Below, piece by piece: positions 1-15,300 of a stretch of 64,000 nt of DNA; position 1 is the first letter of the stretch, and each line of letters starts with the position of its first letter. Source of the DNA: Plazaster borealis (lineage: Eukaryota; Echinodermata; Asteroidea; Forcipulatida; Labidiasteridae); the NCBI GenBank assembly GCA_021014325.1, contig CM037475.1, forward strand, positions 4,061,001 to 4,125,000, given 5' to 3'. The translations under genes were made by a program, and so were the position numbers. The notes beneath the pieces were generated by a model. It made no database searches. It saw only the letters and a list, made by a program, of their open reading frames with translations, and was not told where the DNA came from.

Positions 1-142
1 TTGGACCCAGGCCATAGCCACTACTGAAGCCGTTAATTCGGACACTGCCATAGCATGGCTCCTTACTATATAATGGCAACCAACATTTATAATTGCTGTT
101 GAAGACAGGGTACATGACCAAGATGGTTTGCAGATGCCTCAC

Positions 143-305
143 CTTAATCATGTTGTCAACGGCGGAGGAGTTAGTCACATGACCATAGAACCTGACCCCG
201 AGGATGCCGAGCCGCTCTGCAGCGACCGCATCCCGTGGCCGCAGGAACTTGATGAGGATGTAACGACCTAGGGTCAACTCATCGAGATGAACTTCGACCT
301 CGTCC
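143..305 (-). CDS. ZZEF1: ZZEF1 coding exon 20
   Basis: A 163-bp exon, acceptor attcacag and donor gtgagg. It encodes VEVHLDELTLGRYILIKFLR and AERLGILGVRFYGHV, aligned with VKLQQCRVAKYLMVKFL and AERLGVQGLTISGY. It ends in phase 0, and the next exon is outside the window. Confidence 0.93.
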
Positions 306-3300
306 CTGTGAATATAGAAACAAGAGAAGGATTACAAGGTAAACAAGGTAAACACAAACAAGCTTACGGGTCACAAACATGAAATTATATGCTATCACTT
401 GTAAGCTAGTTTCCACTTAAAAATTGTTGATATTTCAATTAAAGTCTTTTAAAAAAAATCCACACCAGTCCAAAATCTTACTTAGGAAGTTGTCTTTATA
501 ACCTAGTCCAAACATTTGGGTGTTGAGTTTAATAGAGTGGAAAACTTTGGAGAACATGGGAGGGTCTCAGAGAAACGTAGGAGCCAGGGTTAATAAATGC
601 TTGTAGAATCATGCTGCCATTAAACACCAAGCAGTCTATATCAATGTTTCACTCACAATATAACAAATTCAAGTCATAGAATTTGGTGCTTTTACCAACA
701 CGGTTCTTTGAATTTTATGTCTTCTAAACTAACTTAACTTTAAAGCTAAATTACTACTGTAATTTGTTTTGGGGTTTCTCAAATTCCACTATCCATCACT
801 CTTAGCAAGATTCTCATCCACTTCTTTCAAATTTTTCCTTAAAATGCGATATTGTTCAGTCATAAGAAGCATGACTATATTTAGGTTTGTTTTGTTTATT
901 GGTTGGGTTTGGGGGGTTTTTGGTTTTGTTTTTTGTTGTTGTTGTTTGTTTGTTTTTTGGGTTTGTTTTTGTATTACCAGTCATTCCCCAGCGTGAAGTA
1001 AGCTACAGGGTTGTCAGGTTTACCAGCGATGGACGCAGTTCTGTCAACAAACAAATAAATAAAATGCCTGTTTGTAAACAATCTGATAATTTCAAAAACC
1101 GAGGGAAAAATCAGTTACAACAACAAATACAATGTGGATGTATAGTCCCTGTTCACTTCAAAGACTTCATTATAAATGATAACAGTAATATTAAATAACA
1201 CTTAATGTAAACCAAAAAAAGAAATTCTTGAAAAGCAAGTCTTAATCATTATCATCATCCATCAACAAATGGAGGCTGTACACAAGAAGTCAAAGCTTCT
1301 AAAGGGAGAGCCTTGAACATAAAATAAATTAAATAAAACAGGTTATTAAACTACCAGTACAAAACAAGCAATACAGACAAACGAATGGACTAGACAGCAA
1401 TAAACAAGACTACAGAAAACGGAGTTCTAATGACGCTGTAGGTAAGAGATGTTTTGACAATTTCAAACACGCGCGTAATTTAAGTGCCTTTTTAGGAGAT
1501 ACAACGTTTTTTCACTGACATAAAAAAATACTGTTTAGTTGGTTAAGTGCCCGTTTAATAACTTGATGATATTTTTTCCAGTTAATACTTTCCCCGAAGC
1601 AGTAACCCTCTCTTACCTTAGACCGTGAAGGATGCGGTACTCCCCTGCAGTCCAGGCATCGTACATCTCAAACTTGGCCACACTCCGGGCAAGATCAAAT
1701 TCCTCCCTGAGAGTTAAAAAAAAAGAGCCGAGAGGTTCAGACAATGAGGTAAAATCTTTCAAGTAGAACAACAAGCAATGGCAGCCTTTTTGAAAAATTC
1801 AAAAATTCAAAAATTGCGTGTGATTATACATTCTAGTCTGTTTTCCTTGTGGTTTATTACTTGATATATTTTTATTGAGTAATAAACCAAGGGAAAACTG
1901 ACAGGTAAATTTTAATAAATATTGGGTTGAACAAAGAAGAATTGAATGGAGCGAGATTTGAACCTGCGACCTCTGGATTAACGTGTCAGCAACATCAGGG
2001 CCAGATGGCTCAGTTGATAAAGCACCGGCACGTTAATCCAGAGATCACAGGTTCAAATCCCACTCTAGTAGTCAATTTTTTGTTTGCAGAACCCCTTGAA
2101 CCAAATATCTTTCTCATGAAATGCTCTGACTGTGTATCAAATTCCATGCTTGTATCATCAAAGGCACAATCCCACCAACTACCTGCCGTACTTATACCCA
2201 TAGTTTCTCAGCACATGATGTGTGAACCTGGGTGTCGCACTGCTGTTGCCCCTGTTGTCGTATGTGATTGTCTGTTTTGCCTGAACGCGCCTTTTTTTTC
2301 TCTTTTTTTCTTTTTTCAATATTTAAGGGCGGGGTACTTGTTGGTAATTTTTGTAGAAGGACGGCCTTGTAGAGGTACTGGTCACCTGTTCCTCTTTGCC
2401 ACTCACTGGCTTGGTATTTTATACAATTTTGAATATTTGTACCTATTTTTATATCTCTGTCATGTTATAATTCTTGGTTTGTATCTATTCATTCCTTTTA
2501 GTGTTTTGCCAGTGTGAAGTGTAATAAAATAATAAAAAATATATAATCAGAGTCCAACAGTTAGGGTGTTGGGCTACCGTATGTTGTTATGTCTTGTTTA
2601 CAGTGAGGAAGGATCGTAGTAAATAACTCTAGAAAGATAGGGTTAAAATATATGTATGTTTTAAACTCACTTGTCGTCATAAACAAAGATGAAACCAGCT
2701 TTGGCTCCTATGGCTCCTTTGCAAACCTGAATGAAGACAAAAATTACACAAAAATTTGAACATACTTTGAAGAAAATTCACTTGAAAAATCCTAAATAAT
2801 GTTCTGACGTTCTTTTACTCAAAGATGACACTAATTTTAAGTATAGTAAATGTTTCTGAATCCCAATAATAAAACATGAAGAATGCCAAGCTTAATTTGT
2901 CACCGTTTTAACGAAGAGCCACTTATGTCAAAACTTGTGATTGAGATTTACATTTTACAATGTGCTTAGCTTATAACTGCAAATCTGCAATACTGAAGCC
3001 ACGGTTTGCAGTTTAAGACCTCTCATATGATTCTGTAAAAGTTTAACCTCTCCATTGATAAATTAATTTCTTTGAATATATTAGCTGATTGCCATAGTAA
3101 TAAGTCAAAAATATGTGTCTCTTCGTGAAACCTGAAAAGTGAGGTGACCTACTTAAACACCCAACTGAATAACGTGATCACGCGCACACTGACATAAGTG
3201 GCTCTTCTTGAAACCTGGAAAACGATTTCACCTACATTTATGCTCTTCTGTTGCAATGTATTACATGCATCTTTGGGGGCTGGTGGCTCTTCGTGAAAAC

Positions 3301-6300
3301 GCAAAATGCTTTTATTGCAATATAGGCCCCTTGCAGTACCAATCAATAATTTGGCACTTTAAGATATGAGGCTCTTCGTAAAATGTTGACGAATTGTCGT
3401 CTGTGTCTGCTGTGCACGCCCTCTATGTCAGCTGTGGACAATGAGTATCAATACCATGTGACACACAAATCAACCAATGGAAATCCTTAAATTTGCCACA
3501 CAGCTAAAAATGGCAGTGTGCACACACTGACTCAAAGCAGATAACCACAGATAACCACATACATAGCAGTCTCTCTATGTTCTATATCTATGGTCTGAAC
3601 ACAAACTGTACACAAGGTCTGGGCTCTGAACTTTCAAACTGCAAATAATCGCTTCTTTTGATGTTCAATTTTGTCTCAAGTCCTCAGTGTATGGTAAACA
3701 ACAATGAATTTAATAGATGTTAACTTTGCATCATGATAAAGAATACAATTTGTTTTTACCCTTACACCGATGTGTTTTAAGCACTGTATACTCAGTACTT
3801 TCCCGAGTTCTGTGAACAAAATCCACAGGCAAATCACTTGGGTGGGATTCAAACCCTTGACCCTTGCATTGCTAGAGCAGAATGTCTTACCACTAGACCA
3901 CCGAGCTAGCCTGGTGGCTAGAGGCAGTTCGAATTCTATGTGCTAGCAGCGGGTACTGCAACTAACAATGAATTTCGTTTTAGTTCTGTAAACTCTACTT
4001 GCTTACAATTAAGTGTAGGGCAAAACTATGAAATTAAAATTGTTCTTTATACCCCAATGCAAGAATAACAGGATTTCAATTTACACACTGACTTATTCAT
4101 TTGATTTATGATTTATGACTTATTGATTTGATTTATGATTTATGATTTCTTCATTTGATTTTTCATTTGAACTACCTTGATCTGTAGCTTAGTGAGATAG
4201 AACGGCGTCTCGCTGGTGAAAAACATGTTGACTTTGGTCTTCTCGGACAAATAAGCTGCAACAAATTTGTAAAAATCATGTTTAAGTTTAAAAGTTCACC
4301 TTAAATTAAGAACAAGGAAGAAAAAAACAAATTTTTTCTCAAAGGATTGATTGCTTTATTTGTTTGTATTTAATTTATATATGTATAGACCACAGAACCT
4401 CTGACATACATGTTTACAAAAGAGCCAGATAGCCTGGATGTCCTGCAGGCACAAAATGTACACAGCTCAATTAAAGAAAACAAAATCTAACATGTAATTG
4501 GAGATTGTAATTTTTGAAATGAAAAACAGGGGGGATCTCAAAACTTTTCAGCCGTTTTTTTTTTTTTTCCTTGTTTTTTTTCTTCAAATTCTTTTCTTTA
4601 TGTGGTATTTACAATCAATAAGGAGAAATTTCTCATATGACCAGTGTAGTATCTTGTCTGCCCTGGAATGAACAAGGTCACTCTATTTTCTAAACAAAGT
4701 CTAGAGAGTTTACATTTTTTTTCTGTGCAATCTCGATGTACCTTCATTTGTTATGATAATAGTTATCATTCAAATATTTTCCAGCCTGTTAAAATAATCA
4801 ATGAGATGGAAATGAACACTGGCCTTAAATTCTTACAATCACTTGTCCAGCTGCTGGACAGGACGTTGGCCGGTCCGCTAGAGCTCTCCTTCTGCCCTCC
4901 GTCACACCCTGCTAGGGACACTGTGAACTGTGTCGCTGTAATTCAAACAGAACACAAGCAGATTAGATGTTGAAAACACTGGGTTACTTTTACCGTCTTA
5001 ACATACATTCAGTCATAGTTCTGAAATATTATATTATGTATCTTGTGTCGGTGTAGCTGTCTTGTCCAGTGTTTGTCTGTCCTTTTGTTTGCGTGTCTGT
5101 CTGTTTGTTTTGTTGTTTATGTGTTTGTATATGTCTGGCTGTTTTCTACAAGCTTCTGCTTATCAAAACAGCCCCATACTCTATTTATAACAATTATCCT
5201 GCTTATTGCTACTTATTGTTATTTTATGCTTTACTCCATTATTACATGTAGTTGTCGTTATTTTTTCATAGAAGTATGGAAATAAATGTGTATCTGATTT
5301 AAATCAAATTGAAAATAGAGAATTCTTGTCAAACACTATATGTTTTTTTAAAGTCTTAATTTACATTTAGTCATATATCAAGAACCATAGAATTCTTGTC
5401 AAACAAACACTATAATTTTTTTACTGTCTTAATTTTTTAGCAGCAGGTACCTAAAATATAGGATTCGAACTGCCTCTAGCCACCGGGCTAGCACGGTGGT
5501 CTAGTGGTAAGACATCTGCTCTAGCACGGCAAAGGTCGTGGGATCGTATCCTGCTCGAGTAATATGCCTGTGGATTTTTTTTCACAGAACTTGGGAAAGT
5601 ACTGAGTTTAGAGTGCTTAATACACATCGGTGTAAGGGAACAAAACAAATAATATAGTGTTCTGTGTATTTTACACTTCTTATACTGTCAAAAGGCCACA
5701 CAAATTTCCCCAGGTGGATAATAAAGTTTTATCCATCTATCTATATTAACGGTAAATCCTGGATCTCGTAATACTCACAGTACTTCCTGAGCATTTTCTC
5801 TGTGACTGTGTTCAGCGACTTCATCAGCTTCACCGCCGAGATTTTCTCATCATTACCGTCTGTTGATATCAGGAAAACATTTATCAATAAAAGGCAAGAA
5901 CCCCTCATGAGGAAAACCCTGACCAAATCTGAAAGTCTGGTACTTCAGGAGGGCAGCAACGGCGTTTCCCTCCTTGCCCCTGGTCCTGCCTCGGTGCCCC
6001 TTGAAATGTTCCAGTAAAAATCTTTTTATCAAAGAGATAACGTAAAACTGCTTTGCCCTCAAAACAATGAAGCGTTACAGGCCCAAGAATTGCCTTGTCG
6101 TCTTTATCCATCAGGGTAAAGCCTGACTTTATCGCTTGACAGGCACCAATATTAGAATTCATTGATTTTTATTGGGTGAGATATATCACTTGCATGTGCT
6201 AGTATGGATGGAGTGTTGCATAGCGCACCGATGATCTTACTCTATGAGCGTGGTATGCACTGCACGAACACGCACACATGCTTAAACACGTCCTATTTCT

Positions 6301-9300
6301 GAGACAGCTGGTATTCGTGTTAAACCATCAAATGGTAACCGAGGACACCAAGCAAAAGGTCATTGGCAAAGGTCAATACGTCCCTGGTAGCTGCATGATG
6401 GTTTGGATGGCTGGTACCTGGCATCATTCACAAGCCTTGAACAGATGACATCCGGTCCCAATTTCATGGCTCTGCTTACCACAAGCAAAATATCCCAACT
6501 TACGGTGGCAGCGAATACCGCACTTACATCAACCGTATTTCACACTTTAGCAGGGAATTTGTTTTGCGCGTGCGTACTCCACGTTACTAGGCTTTCTTCA
6601 CTTACACAGCAAGCGCAGAAATTTGGTGCTTGCCCTGTAAGCGAAAAATGGTGATCGCAAGCTCAGAATTCAGCGGTAAGCAGAGCCATGAAATTGGGCA
6701 CATATGTTCAGCCTAAATGTCATCAAGCTGTTTGAACACAAAATCTTGCTTTTCTTTTATACCTCAACTACAGACGCCATTTTGAGATATGGTGGACTAT
6801 GACACTATTAGGTTTGGGTAAATCTGATCGTATCCACCCAAACCAAACAGTGCACTCATATAGCGTCCACCATATCTCAAAAAGGCAAATGCAATTAGCA
6901 TTTTGACACAGAATCATGTGAACAATCAAGAAATTGAGTGTCCCAATCTCACCGAGTACAAGCTGTAATGCCTTGATGATTCTGACCACACTACCTCTAG
7001 CCAGGCCGAGCTCAAGAAGAATCTTAATCCCTTCAATATCCAATCTGCCTTCTGAATTCCTGTCAACAAAAAGGGGGAAAAGAAAGAAACTTTTCTTGAA
7101 GAAGTGGAGAGACAAGGAAAAGAGAATACATCATCGCATCAGTTCAACAAGGTCAGATTTCACATTGAGTTAAAATATACAAAAGGTTCTTTATTTTTGC
7201 ATGAACAAACGGTAAAAGTCAGGGGTTTTGGGTCAAAAATGTAAGATTCAGGTTATTAACAATAAACGATGTCGTAGTTTGTTAATGTGGTCTGAGCAAC
7301 AAAGTCGTATCTTACTCGTATACGACGTTGTTGCGATGTGAATGATGGCGTTAATCACCATCGACAGCATGCAGTGCAGTTTAGTGCAACAGAATTGTAT
7401 CTTCAGAATACGACCTATTGACCAATCTTAACTGCCTGTAATTGTCAGTACAACAAGGTTGTATCAACAATTATCATAGTAATTAAGGCATAAAACTTGC
7501 TTTATAGGTAATTCAGTGTAGATATAACTTTTAATGTTTTCTATTTTAAATTTCTTCATAATTCCTATGTACAAGTAGACTTGTCTTGTCTTTCTTAGAT
7601 TTTTTATTTATTTTAATGTAGCCAGTGGCATTGGACTTAAAGGTTTCCGAGTCACAGTTATTTAGTTTACTGTTTTAATTCCAGGCATGTGCCATTGGCT
7701 TATTATTATTTTGTTCTTCCTGTATTTTGTATTGTTCTTTTTTTATGCTGAATATATAATAATAAATATTAATAATAATAACAACCAGTTTGTTTAAAAC
7801 GTCCCCAAACGTTAAAAGGTGATTTATGCAAAACAATGGAAACTCAACCTTGTTGCACTGACGCGACAATATTTCTTTAAGAACTGCAAAAAGAGTCTTA
7901 CATCAAGTGGACACACCCTGGCCTACCTTACCTTACCCCCCTATGAAAATGAAGTCTTACCTGGCAACGTTGTAGAGGAAATCCTCCGTCTTATCCAAGA
8001 CATGAGGGCTAGGGAATGAATTCCTGCCGACCTGGCTGGTAGACAGGGACATGGGTGGCATATGAGAGAGAGCCGTCCTGTTGTACGGGGGGAAACAGTT
8101 TGAGTTATTTCAGTGGTACATACATAGTTAATGGAATATTATTTCAAACGGCAAGGAAAATTATTTGTTTTGTTTTTAATTGAAAGAAAACAAAAAACAT
8201 TGGTTATGTCAGCAAAAGGGTTGCCACCAGTATACAAACTCCCACTAAGGGACCATGGATAAATTATGTCACGGGCACGACCGCAATCCTTCGCGTTTTT
8301 ATGCGTGCAAGCTAAAAAAAAACAACACCCAGTGTCACGCATAGGAACGCGTTCTTCTGCAATGGTCCGGTCTTGAGGGAGACTCACTGTATAACAAAGG
8401 AACAATGGTGTTGGCAAGCTTAGGCCAATTATCACTTTGTAGTTATAATCGGCTTACTAGATAAACCATTGTCCGGTGTACCTACCTGAGCTAGACCGCA
8501 AACACTAATCCTTCACTCCTTTGTGGGCTACTTGCGAGCTGCCTTGTCCGTGTAATCCGACCAACAAAAGGCACCAACAATAGAGTTCGGTAATGAGGGA
8601 ACCTAATAATCACTGGAGCGCAAATCCAAAGGTTGCACGGGGCCGTGCGATTTTACGACTACGTGCAGCAACGCGTCGGCACGCGTGCTAACGCCTTCTT
8701 AATTTATCCATGGTCCCTCAGGTTTGAGCTTACAAAGTCTTGTTAACTTCTTGCACACAAACAACTCTGTTACTGAAACTACCTGCAAAAAAAACTTTGT
8801 AAAATGTTTTTCAGTTTTCTGAAACTAAACTGGAAGAAATCAACTGATCAGCTGAAACCCTAAAAGCCTGTTCTTATAAAGCAAAGGACATTTTCAGCAA
8901 CACGTCAAATCATATTTATATTTTACCCTACACCGATGTGTGAAAAAAATCTACAGGCATATTACTCGGGTTTGAATCGAACCCACAACAAATCTTATGC
9001 CAATACTTTTAAAAATCAATGGCAACTGTCAAACTTTCCTGTGGTTAAACCAGCCCCTTCCCTCTACACCCCCACGCTTTGTCTCCGTCTTCTTTGTTCA
9101 TCCCTTGCTTTTTCTGTGTGCTTTCTGCCTCTCTCTTTTCATTTCTTTCCACTTGACTGCTTCTGTTATACCAGTATACCTGTTTATGTTTGTTGTCATT
9201 TAGCCTTTGAGAAACTCGAAACGTCCGGGTTGAAACAACAGGGCCCAATTTCATAGAGCTGCTTAAGCAGAAAATATTGCTTAAAAATCCCTGCTTAGCA

Positions 9301-12300
9301 ATAATGAGTTGGATACCAGTCACAAATTTTACATGTGACATGGTATTTCGGCTGGTAACCTTATTATGGTAAGCACAATTTTGTTGTGCTTTGCTACTTT
9401 TTGTACTTAAGCAGCTCTATGAAATTTGGCCCTGGCCAATAACTATATTTTGCAACATTTCCTATCACTACAAGAAAACCACCACAGTACACTTTTGTTT
9501 ACTTCCTACAACTGTTTACAGATTTCTGTTTGTTTAAAATATCTGTCACGTATAAATTGACCTTGTGTGCAGCAGAATCATACTCCTGAGAGGCGGGCTT
9601 GTCGCCATGGCAACCGTAGCAGTCGAAGCAAGAACGTCAAAGTACCAAGCGACCGACGCATCTTTGACACTCACCTCCGAGTTAGCGATGGACCTGACCG
9701 GGAAGCACAGAAATGTTTTTTTAAAATATCGTAAAATTTTGAACTTTTAAACACCAAGAGGAAAGGGCAACCTCTTGTGACCTCAGAAAAGGAGACTTCA
9801 ATGAACTATTTAACAAAACATTTCCTGTACATCTATTTAAAGAGGAGGGGAAATGTCAAATTCAATTTTGTGATGTACTCATTTTCCAACAGATAGAGTC
9901 CTCATGTGAGTAGGGGAAAAATTACAAGTCTCTAACCTCACAATAAAAATGGTCTAAAATTGCCATTGCGTTCGATAACATCCAGTGCAAATTTTGTCAA
10001 CATCCAAAACATCTGATGACATCATTCTGAGAAAAATGGATCTGCACATTTTTGTACGGGGATGCTTTGATTCATTCCTGACTTTTTCAGAGCCAAAATT
10101 TCAAACATGCCGTCATTGGATTTCAACAACTAATGGGTCTAATACATGGCAAGGATAGATATTTCTTCAGAAAAAAAATTCAAATTCAAGGCCGTTTTGA
10201 TTGAACATCATTGAAAGTCAGAAAAGAACCCAAATGTCCCTGTACAAAAATGTTCACAGCCATTTTTTCTCAGAATGATGTCATCGGATGTTTTGTATGT
10301 TAACAAATTTTGCCCAGGAAGGGTATCATATGCAATGGCTGTTTACACCATTTTAACGTGAAGTTAGAAACTTGTAATTTTTTTCCCACCACTCACATGA
10401 GGATTTATCTATTGGAAAATGAGTACATCACAAATTTGAATTTGACATTTCCCTTGCTCTTTAACATTTTCATTTTTTGGTTGAGAAGGAGGTCGATCAC
10501 TTTTCCCAGTATGTCAAACAGTGGGAGACTTTTCCAAGCTAGGTGGCAGTAGATTTTTTCAATTGTTTTGAGAAAATGTGCGCATGCCTAGAATTACGCA
10601 AATAATGAAAAGTTAGCAGTTATGAATGCCACGTAGCATTTTTAAGTTTTATATCAATTTGTGATCTCTAGTTTTGACCTTAAAAAAGGCTTAAGTTTAA
10701 TCTTGCTTCACAAGAAAACTTGCATCAAGCATAAGGAACTTTTACCGGGAAATTTTGAACTTTGCTCACCTGAAGCCGACTGTCTTGAGGCCGTGGATTC
10801 TGACATCACACCCGTCGCTATGGCAACGAGTGATGTTAATCTGCACCAAGGGGCTAGTGACGTGCGCATTTTCAAGTAGCGTCACCTCTCCAGTGATATT
10901 ACTGCAAAGGAATAACCAAACAATTAACCTCCTACTCTTGGTGTCATTTGCATAAGGGTTGACCAACCATTTGCAATCATTTAACTCAACAGATCGCTCA
11001 TTTCATTTCATTTAATTTCTTAATTCTGGTTGTGAAGCCAAGGACTCTCAGAAAAGGGAACTTCATCACTATACTAGCCAAGAACCCAATGGAGAGAAGA
11101 CAAAGAAGGTTAATTCAGTTTTTAGATCTGGGAGGAAAACCCCAGAGAAATACTCCAGGGAAACCACGCAGTCAGGTAGGGACTGAAAAAACACAATCCA
11201 CATAGTCCCCCGGTGGGATTCGAACTGGGGTCCTAGAGGTGGAAGGCGAGGCAAGATACCACTACACTAACCCAACCGCCCCGCATGGTGGAACTGTATT
11301 CATGTGTGTACTGTGTCGGTAATAATAATAATAATAATACGCAGTTCTTATATAGCGCTTTATACTCCCGATGGGTGTCTCAAAGCGCTCAGTATTTTTC
11401 CTTCAAGGTAAGTGGAATTATGTGTTGAAGTATGAGACCTATTCCTTTGCATAGCACCATGCAATGGTTTACAAGGTGCTGTGGCGCAATATGCGGCCAA
11501 TCAAACCAGGAACACCGGGGCGAACCCCTTCTCTTTACGATAAGTGCACTGGGTTCTTTACGTGCATTACACAACACACGGGACCTACGGCTTAACGTCC
11601 CATCCGAAGGACGAAGCATGTGGTAAAGTGTCTTGCTTAAGGACACAAGTGTCACGACTGGGATTCGAACCCACACTCTGCTGATCAGAAACACCAGAGC
11701 TTGAGTTCGGTGTTCTTATCCGCTCGGCCACGACACGCCACATGATATCATATTGCCGGCTTTACGTCCCATCCTAAGGACGAAGCAATTATGGTGAAAT
11801 GTCATACTCAAGGACACAAGTGCGAAGGCTAAGACCAGGACTCCAACCCGCACTTTGACAACACCGATGCCATACCACTAGACTAGACCACTCCGATGCT
11901 ACACTCCACCTACCTCTGTCAAATTTCAGACCTATTTGGCAGAAGAGAATACTTACAAATATTTTCTGCTAAGCTTATATTAGCAGGGGACCAGTTAAAA
12001 AACAACATTATACTGTGGCTGGTAACCCGTTTCTGCTAAGCAGGATTCTTTTATGCTTAACAGCTCTATTAAACTTGCCCCCCTGATGAACAACACATCG
12101 GACTCACTTTGGAATGGAGACTTCTCTGACGGTGTGAAGTGAGTTTGGGTTCCGGCCGGTCAAGACGACCACATGTTGCGGCATATAGCTCTGATCAGTC
12201 TGGGCTACTTTGATGGACAGATGCTGGAGGCATATGTCGTCTTTAAGGCGTAGTCGGATCCAGTGGGAACGCGCGTGGCCGTTGGATTGCCAGTAGGTGC

Positions 12301-15300
12301 TGGGCTCTCGATCTTCCAACCTTTTCATTTGGGAAAAACAAAAACAAACGAACAAACGTCAGGATAAAATATTATTCTTTATCCCCGATGCAACATTTTT
12401 TAAAATAGTTGTGGTACCCGGGAACTCTTGACCTGTTTTTTTTGTTGTTTTTTTTTGGGGGGGTACCATTTGCAAAAAACGAGTAAACAAGTAATGTGTC
12501 CATATGATCAATTTATCACTAAAATAAATGGTGCATGAAGAATTAAAGATGTCTCGTTGGGGAATTTTCTAATGGAAATTGTTTGTGGTCAGAGTTGCCG
12601 GAAAACGACCCCCAGCGTTACTTACCATTGTGCGGAGTCGCTGCTCGTTGATACCCGGATCCACTTGTAACATTTGTTGATCACCTTGATGATGCCGCCC
12701 TCTTCCTCGGTAAATTCCTTCAAGGCTGAATGACGATACCAAAAAATATACTGCAATTTTTAATTAGTCCACGAGCGAAAGTAGTAGTCCCCGGCCAATT
12801 TCCAACCTCCCCAGGTAGTACTTAATAAGCAGGGCCCAATTTCATAAAGCCTGTACGCACAAAAACTTGCTAAGCACAAAAAACTTTTGCTTAGCAAAAA
12901 TAGGTTACCAGCCAAAATACCATACAGTTACCATTACTGTGACTGGTACCCCACTCATTTCTTGCTAAGCAAAGAAATTTGCTGAGCAGAATTGTCTGCT
13001 AAACAGCTTTATGAAATTAGGCCCTGGAAAGTTCTTTTCAGAAAAAAGTAGTCTCCTGAATTCCAAAATCTCTTTTTGCCAGTAGAAAAAATAGCAAGAC
13101 AAGTTCTCATGAACAAATCTACACAGCTAACTAGATATATACCTCAGGCCTTGACTTACACACGGAGTGCACTGAGGCTATGGCCTCTGTTACCCCTGCT
13201 CTTGGCCTTGGGTGCCCCCTTCAAAAGTTCCACATAGACTTCTAAAGATTTGTCCAATAGAAGTGCCCTTTGAAATATGAAAATGGCCTCTACTTCCCGC
13301 CTTCGTGCTTCACCAAGCTAGTCCCCATCCACAGTACTTAAGCAGCATGCAGCATCAGAGTCCAGCTTTCTCCAGAAGACGATCAGAGCATACTGATCGA
13401 AACGTCGAGTTGAAACCAACGGTTCTTTTCAGAACCACCCCCAACTCACATAGAGAGATTATTACATGTACATGGTGTCACCGCAAACCTTTCCATATTA
13501 TTAAAATGGCCTTGCCCTCTCAAAAATGAAACTCCAGGTCCTATACATGGTGTTACAGCGAACAAAACATACATTGATACCACACCATGCAATGCCTCAA
13601 AACACATATCCCTTCATGGAATTATGAACTCTCACCCAGGTATGACTGAAGCAAAACAAAATTATGCTTTAATTTTCCCCTTCTTTTCATATTTCTGTAC
13701 ACAACTTTCACTATTGGATTTAAACCAAATCAATGAAAGATTTTTTAAAGTAAACAAATTCTTTACATGATATATTTCACATCAAGAGTAGCAACAAAAA
13801 ATCAAAAGAAGCGGTATATATAAACCATTCCTCTTTTTAGAGACAAACAAAACCTGACAAAAAAGTAGTACATACCAGATTCTTTCTGTTTTTGATTGAG
13901 ATATTTTCCAAGCACTGAGAGGCGCATTGTGATGATGTTATTAAAACCATCCAGATAGAAGAACGGTAAACCGGTACTCGGCGCTCGGTTCCTCAAGACG
14001 TACTATAACAAGAAGAAATGATGAACGAGATCTTAAAAATACCGCATGAAGAATTATTCTAAATGGAAATTATCTGTAATTGTTAAACTGTAACAAAGGT
14101 GTCATCTTCCCTCCTACTGACTATTCAATATCATCCAGTGTGGTTTGATGATTGATAAACTATGCTAGTGGATAATATTGAATGGTCAGACAGTAGGAGG
14201 GTTGACTGTGTACTGTGTAGATGTATTCACCACATGATATCATATTGCAGGCTGGCATAGTTTATCTATCATTCAAAACCACAGTGGATGATATTGAATG
14301 GTCAGACAGTAGAAGGGTTGGCTGTGTACTGTGTAGATGCATTTACAACATGATATCATATTGCAGGCTTTCAAAAATTATCATTCAAAACCACAGTGGG
14401 TTTTATCACAAAGCAAGTCGGTATAGTTTATTTAATATATTTATAAATTCCTGGGACAGTTAATGTATTCTGATTGGTCGAGAGAAGATCACGTGGCCAT
14501 GTTTAAGCACAGTGAGGAGTGTTTAAACATGGCCCGAGGAAATAGAGTCAAAAGAGGGCGATATCAGATGATTGCGCAAAGCGCCCAAATTTCACCACCC
14601 AATTTAAGTTGGTAGGTCACATATTTGGCTTGCGCAAGTTTGAAACTTGTGTGCAATAGTTTAAAACTTAAGCGCTTAGGTTCTAAGTTTGCGCGAGGAG
14701 CCGCGAGGAGCTACTTAGCGCTCAGCATGGATAGAAATACAACCCAGAGTCAAGGTGAGCTTAGGCTGAACTGTCAGATTTGTTCTCAACTTTGAATGCC
14801 TTTCTTAATGTTTTTATAGGAAAGGTATTTATGAATGGGAATGAAAGAGTGGCGACGAGGTCTTCAATGGCCGTTTAAAACCTTGTAGGGTCCTGGGGTC
14901 GATTTCACAAAACTCTTCCTAACTTAGGACTAGTCCTAGGCAATGCTAAGAGATAGGACTAGTCTTAAGTTAAGACCAGTTACTGGTCATGGCTCTGCGA
15001 TAAAGGACTGAATCGAGCTGAGGTCCTTTACAAACGGCCACGACCCTGCTGGTTATAAACGGCGGTTTAAGACCGCCTTACTACTCTTTTATTCCCTTAT
15101 TAAAAAAAGAACACAGTGGATGATATTTATTGGTCACATACGATGAGAGATACACTCAGTAATTTACCACTTCAGTATTTGATATTGTCTATTTGACATT
15201 GTCCACTGCCCCACATTCTATACAAAACTGGGTCCAATTTCATGGCACTGCTTATCACAGTATGTGTGAGCACGAGTAGCTGATTTTAATCTGTGTGACT

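Noticed and set aside
5905..6162. 85-codon minus-strand frame as a gene
   Set aside because: It lies in a widely repeated interspersed family (also at 58130-59040) and in a ZZEF1 intron, with no homology.
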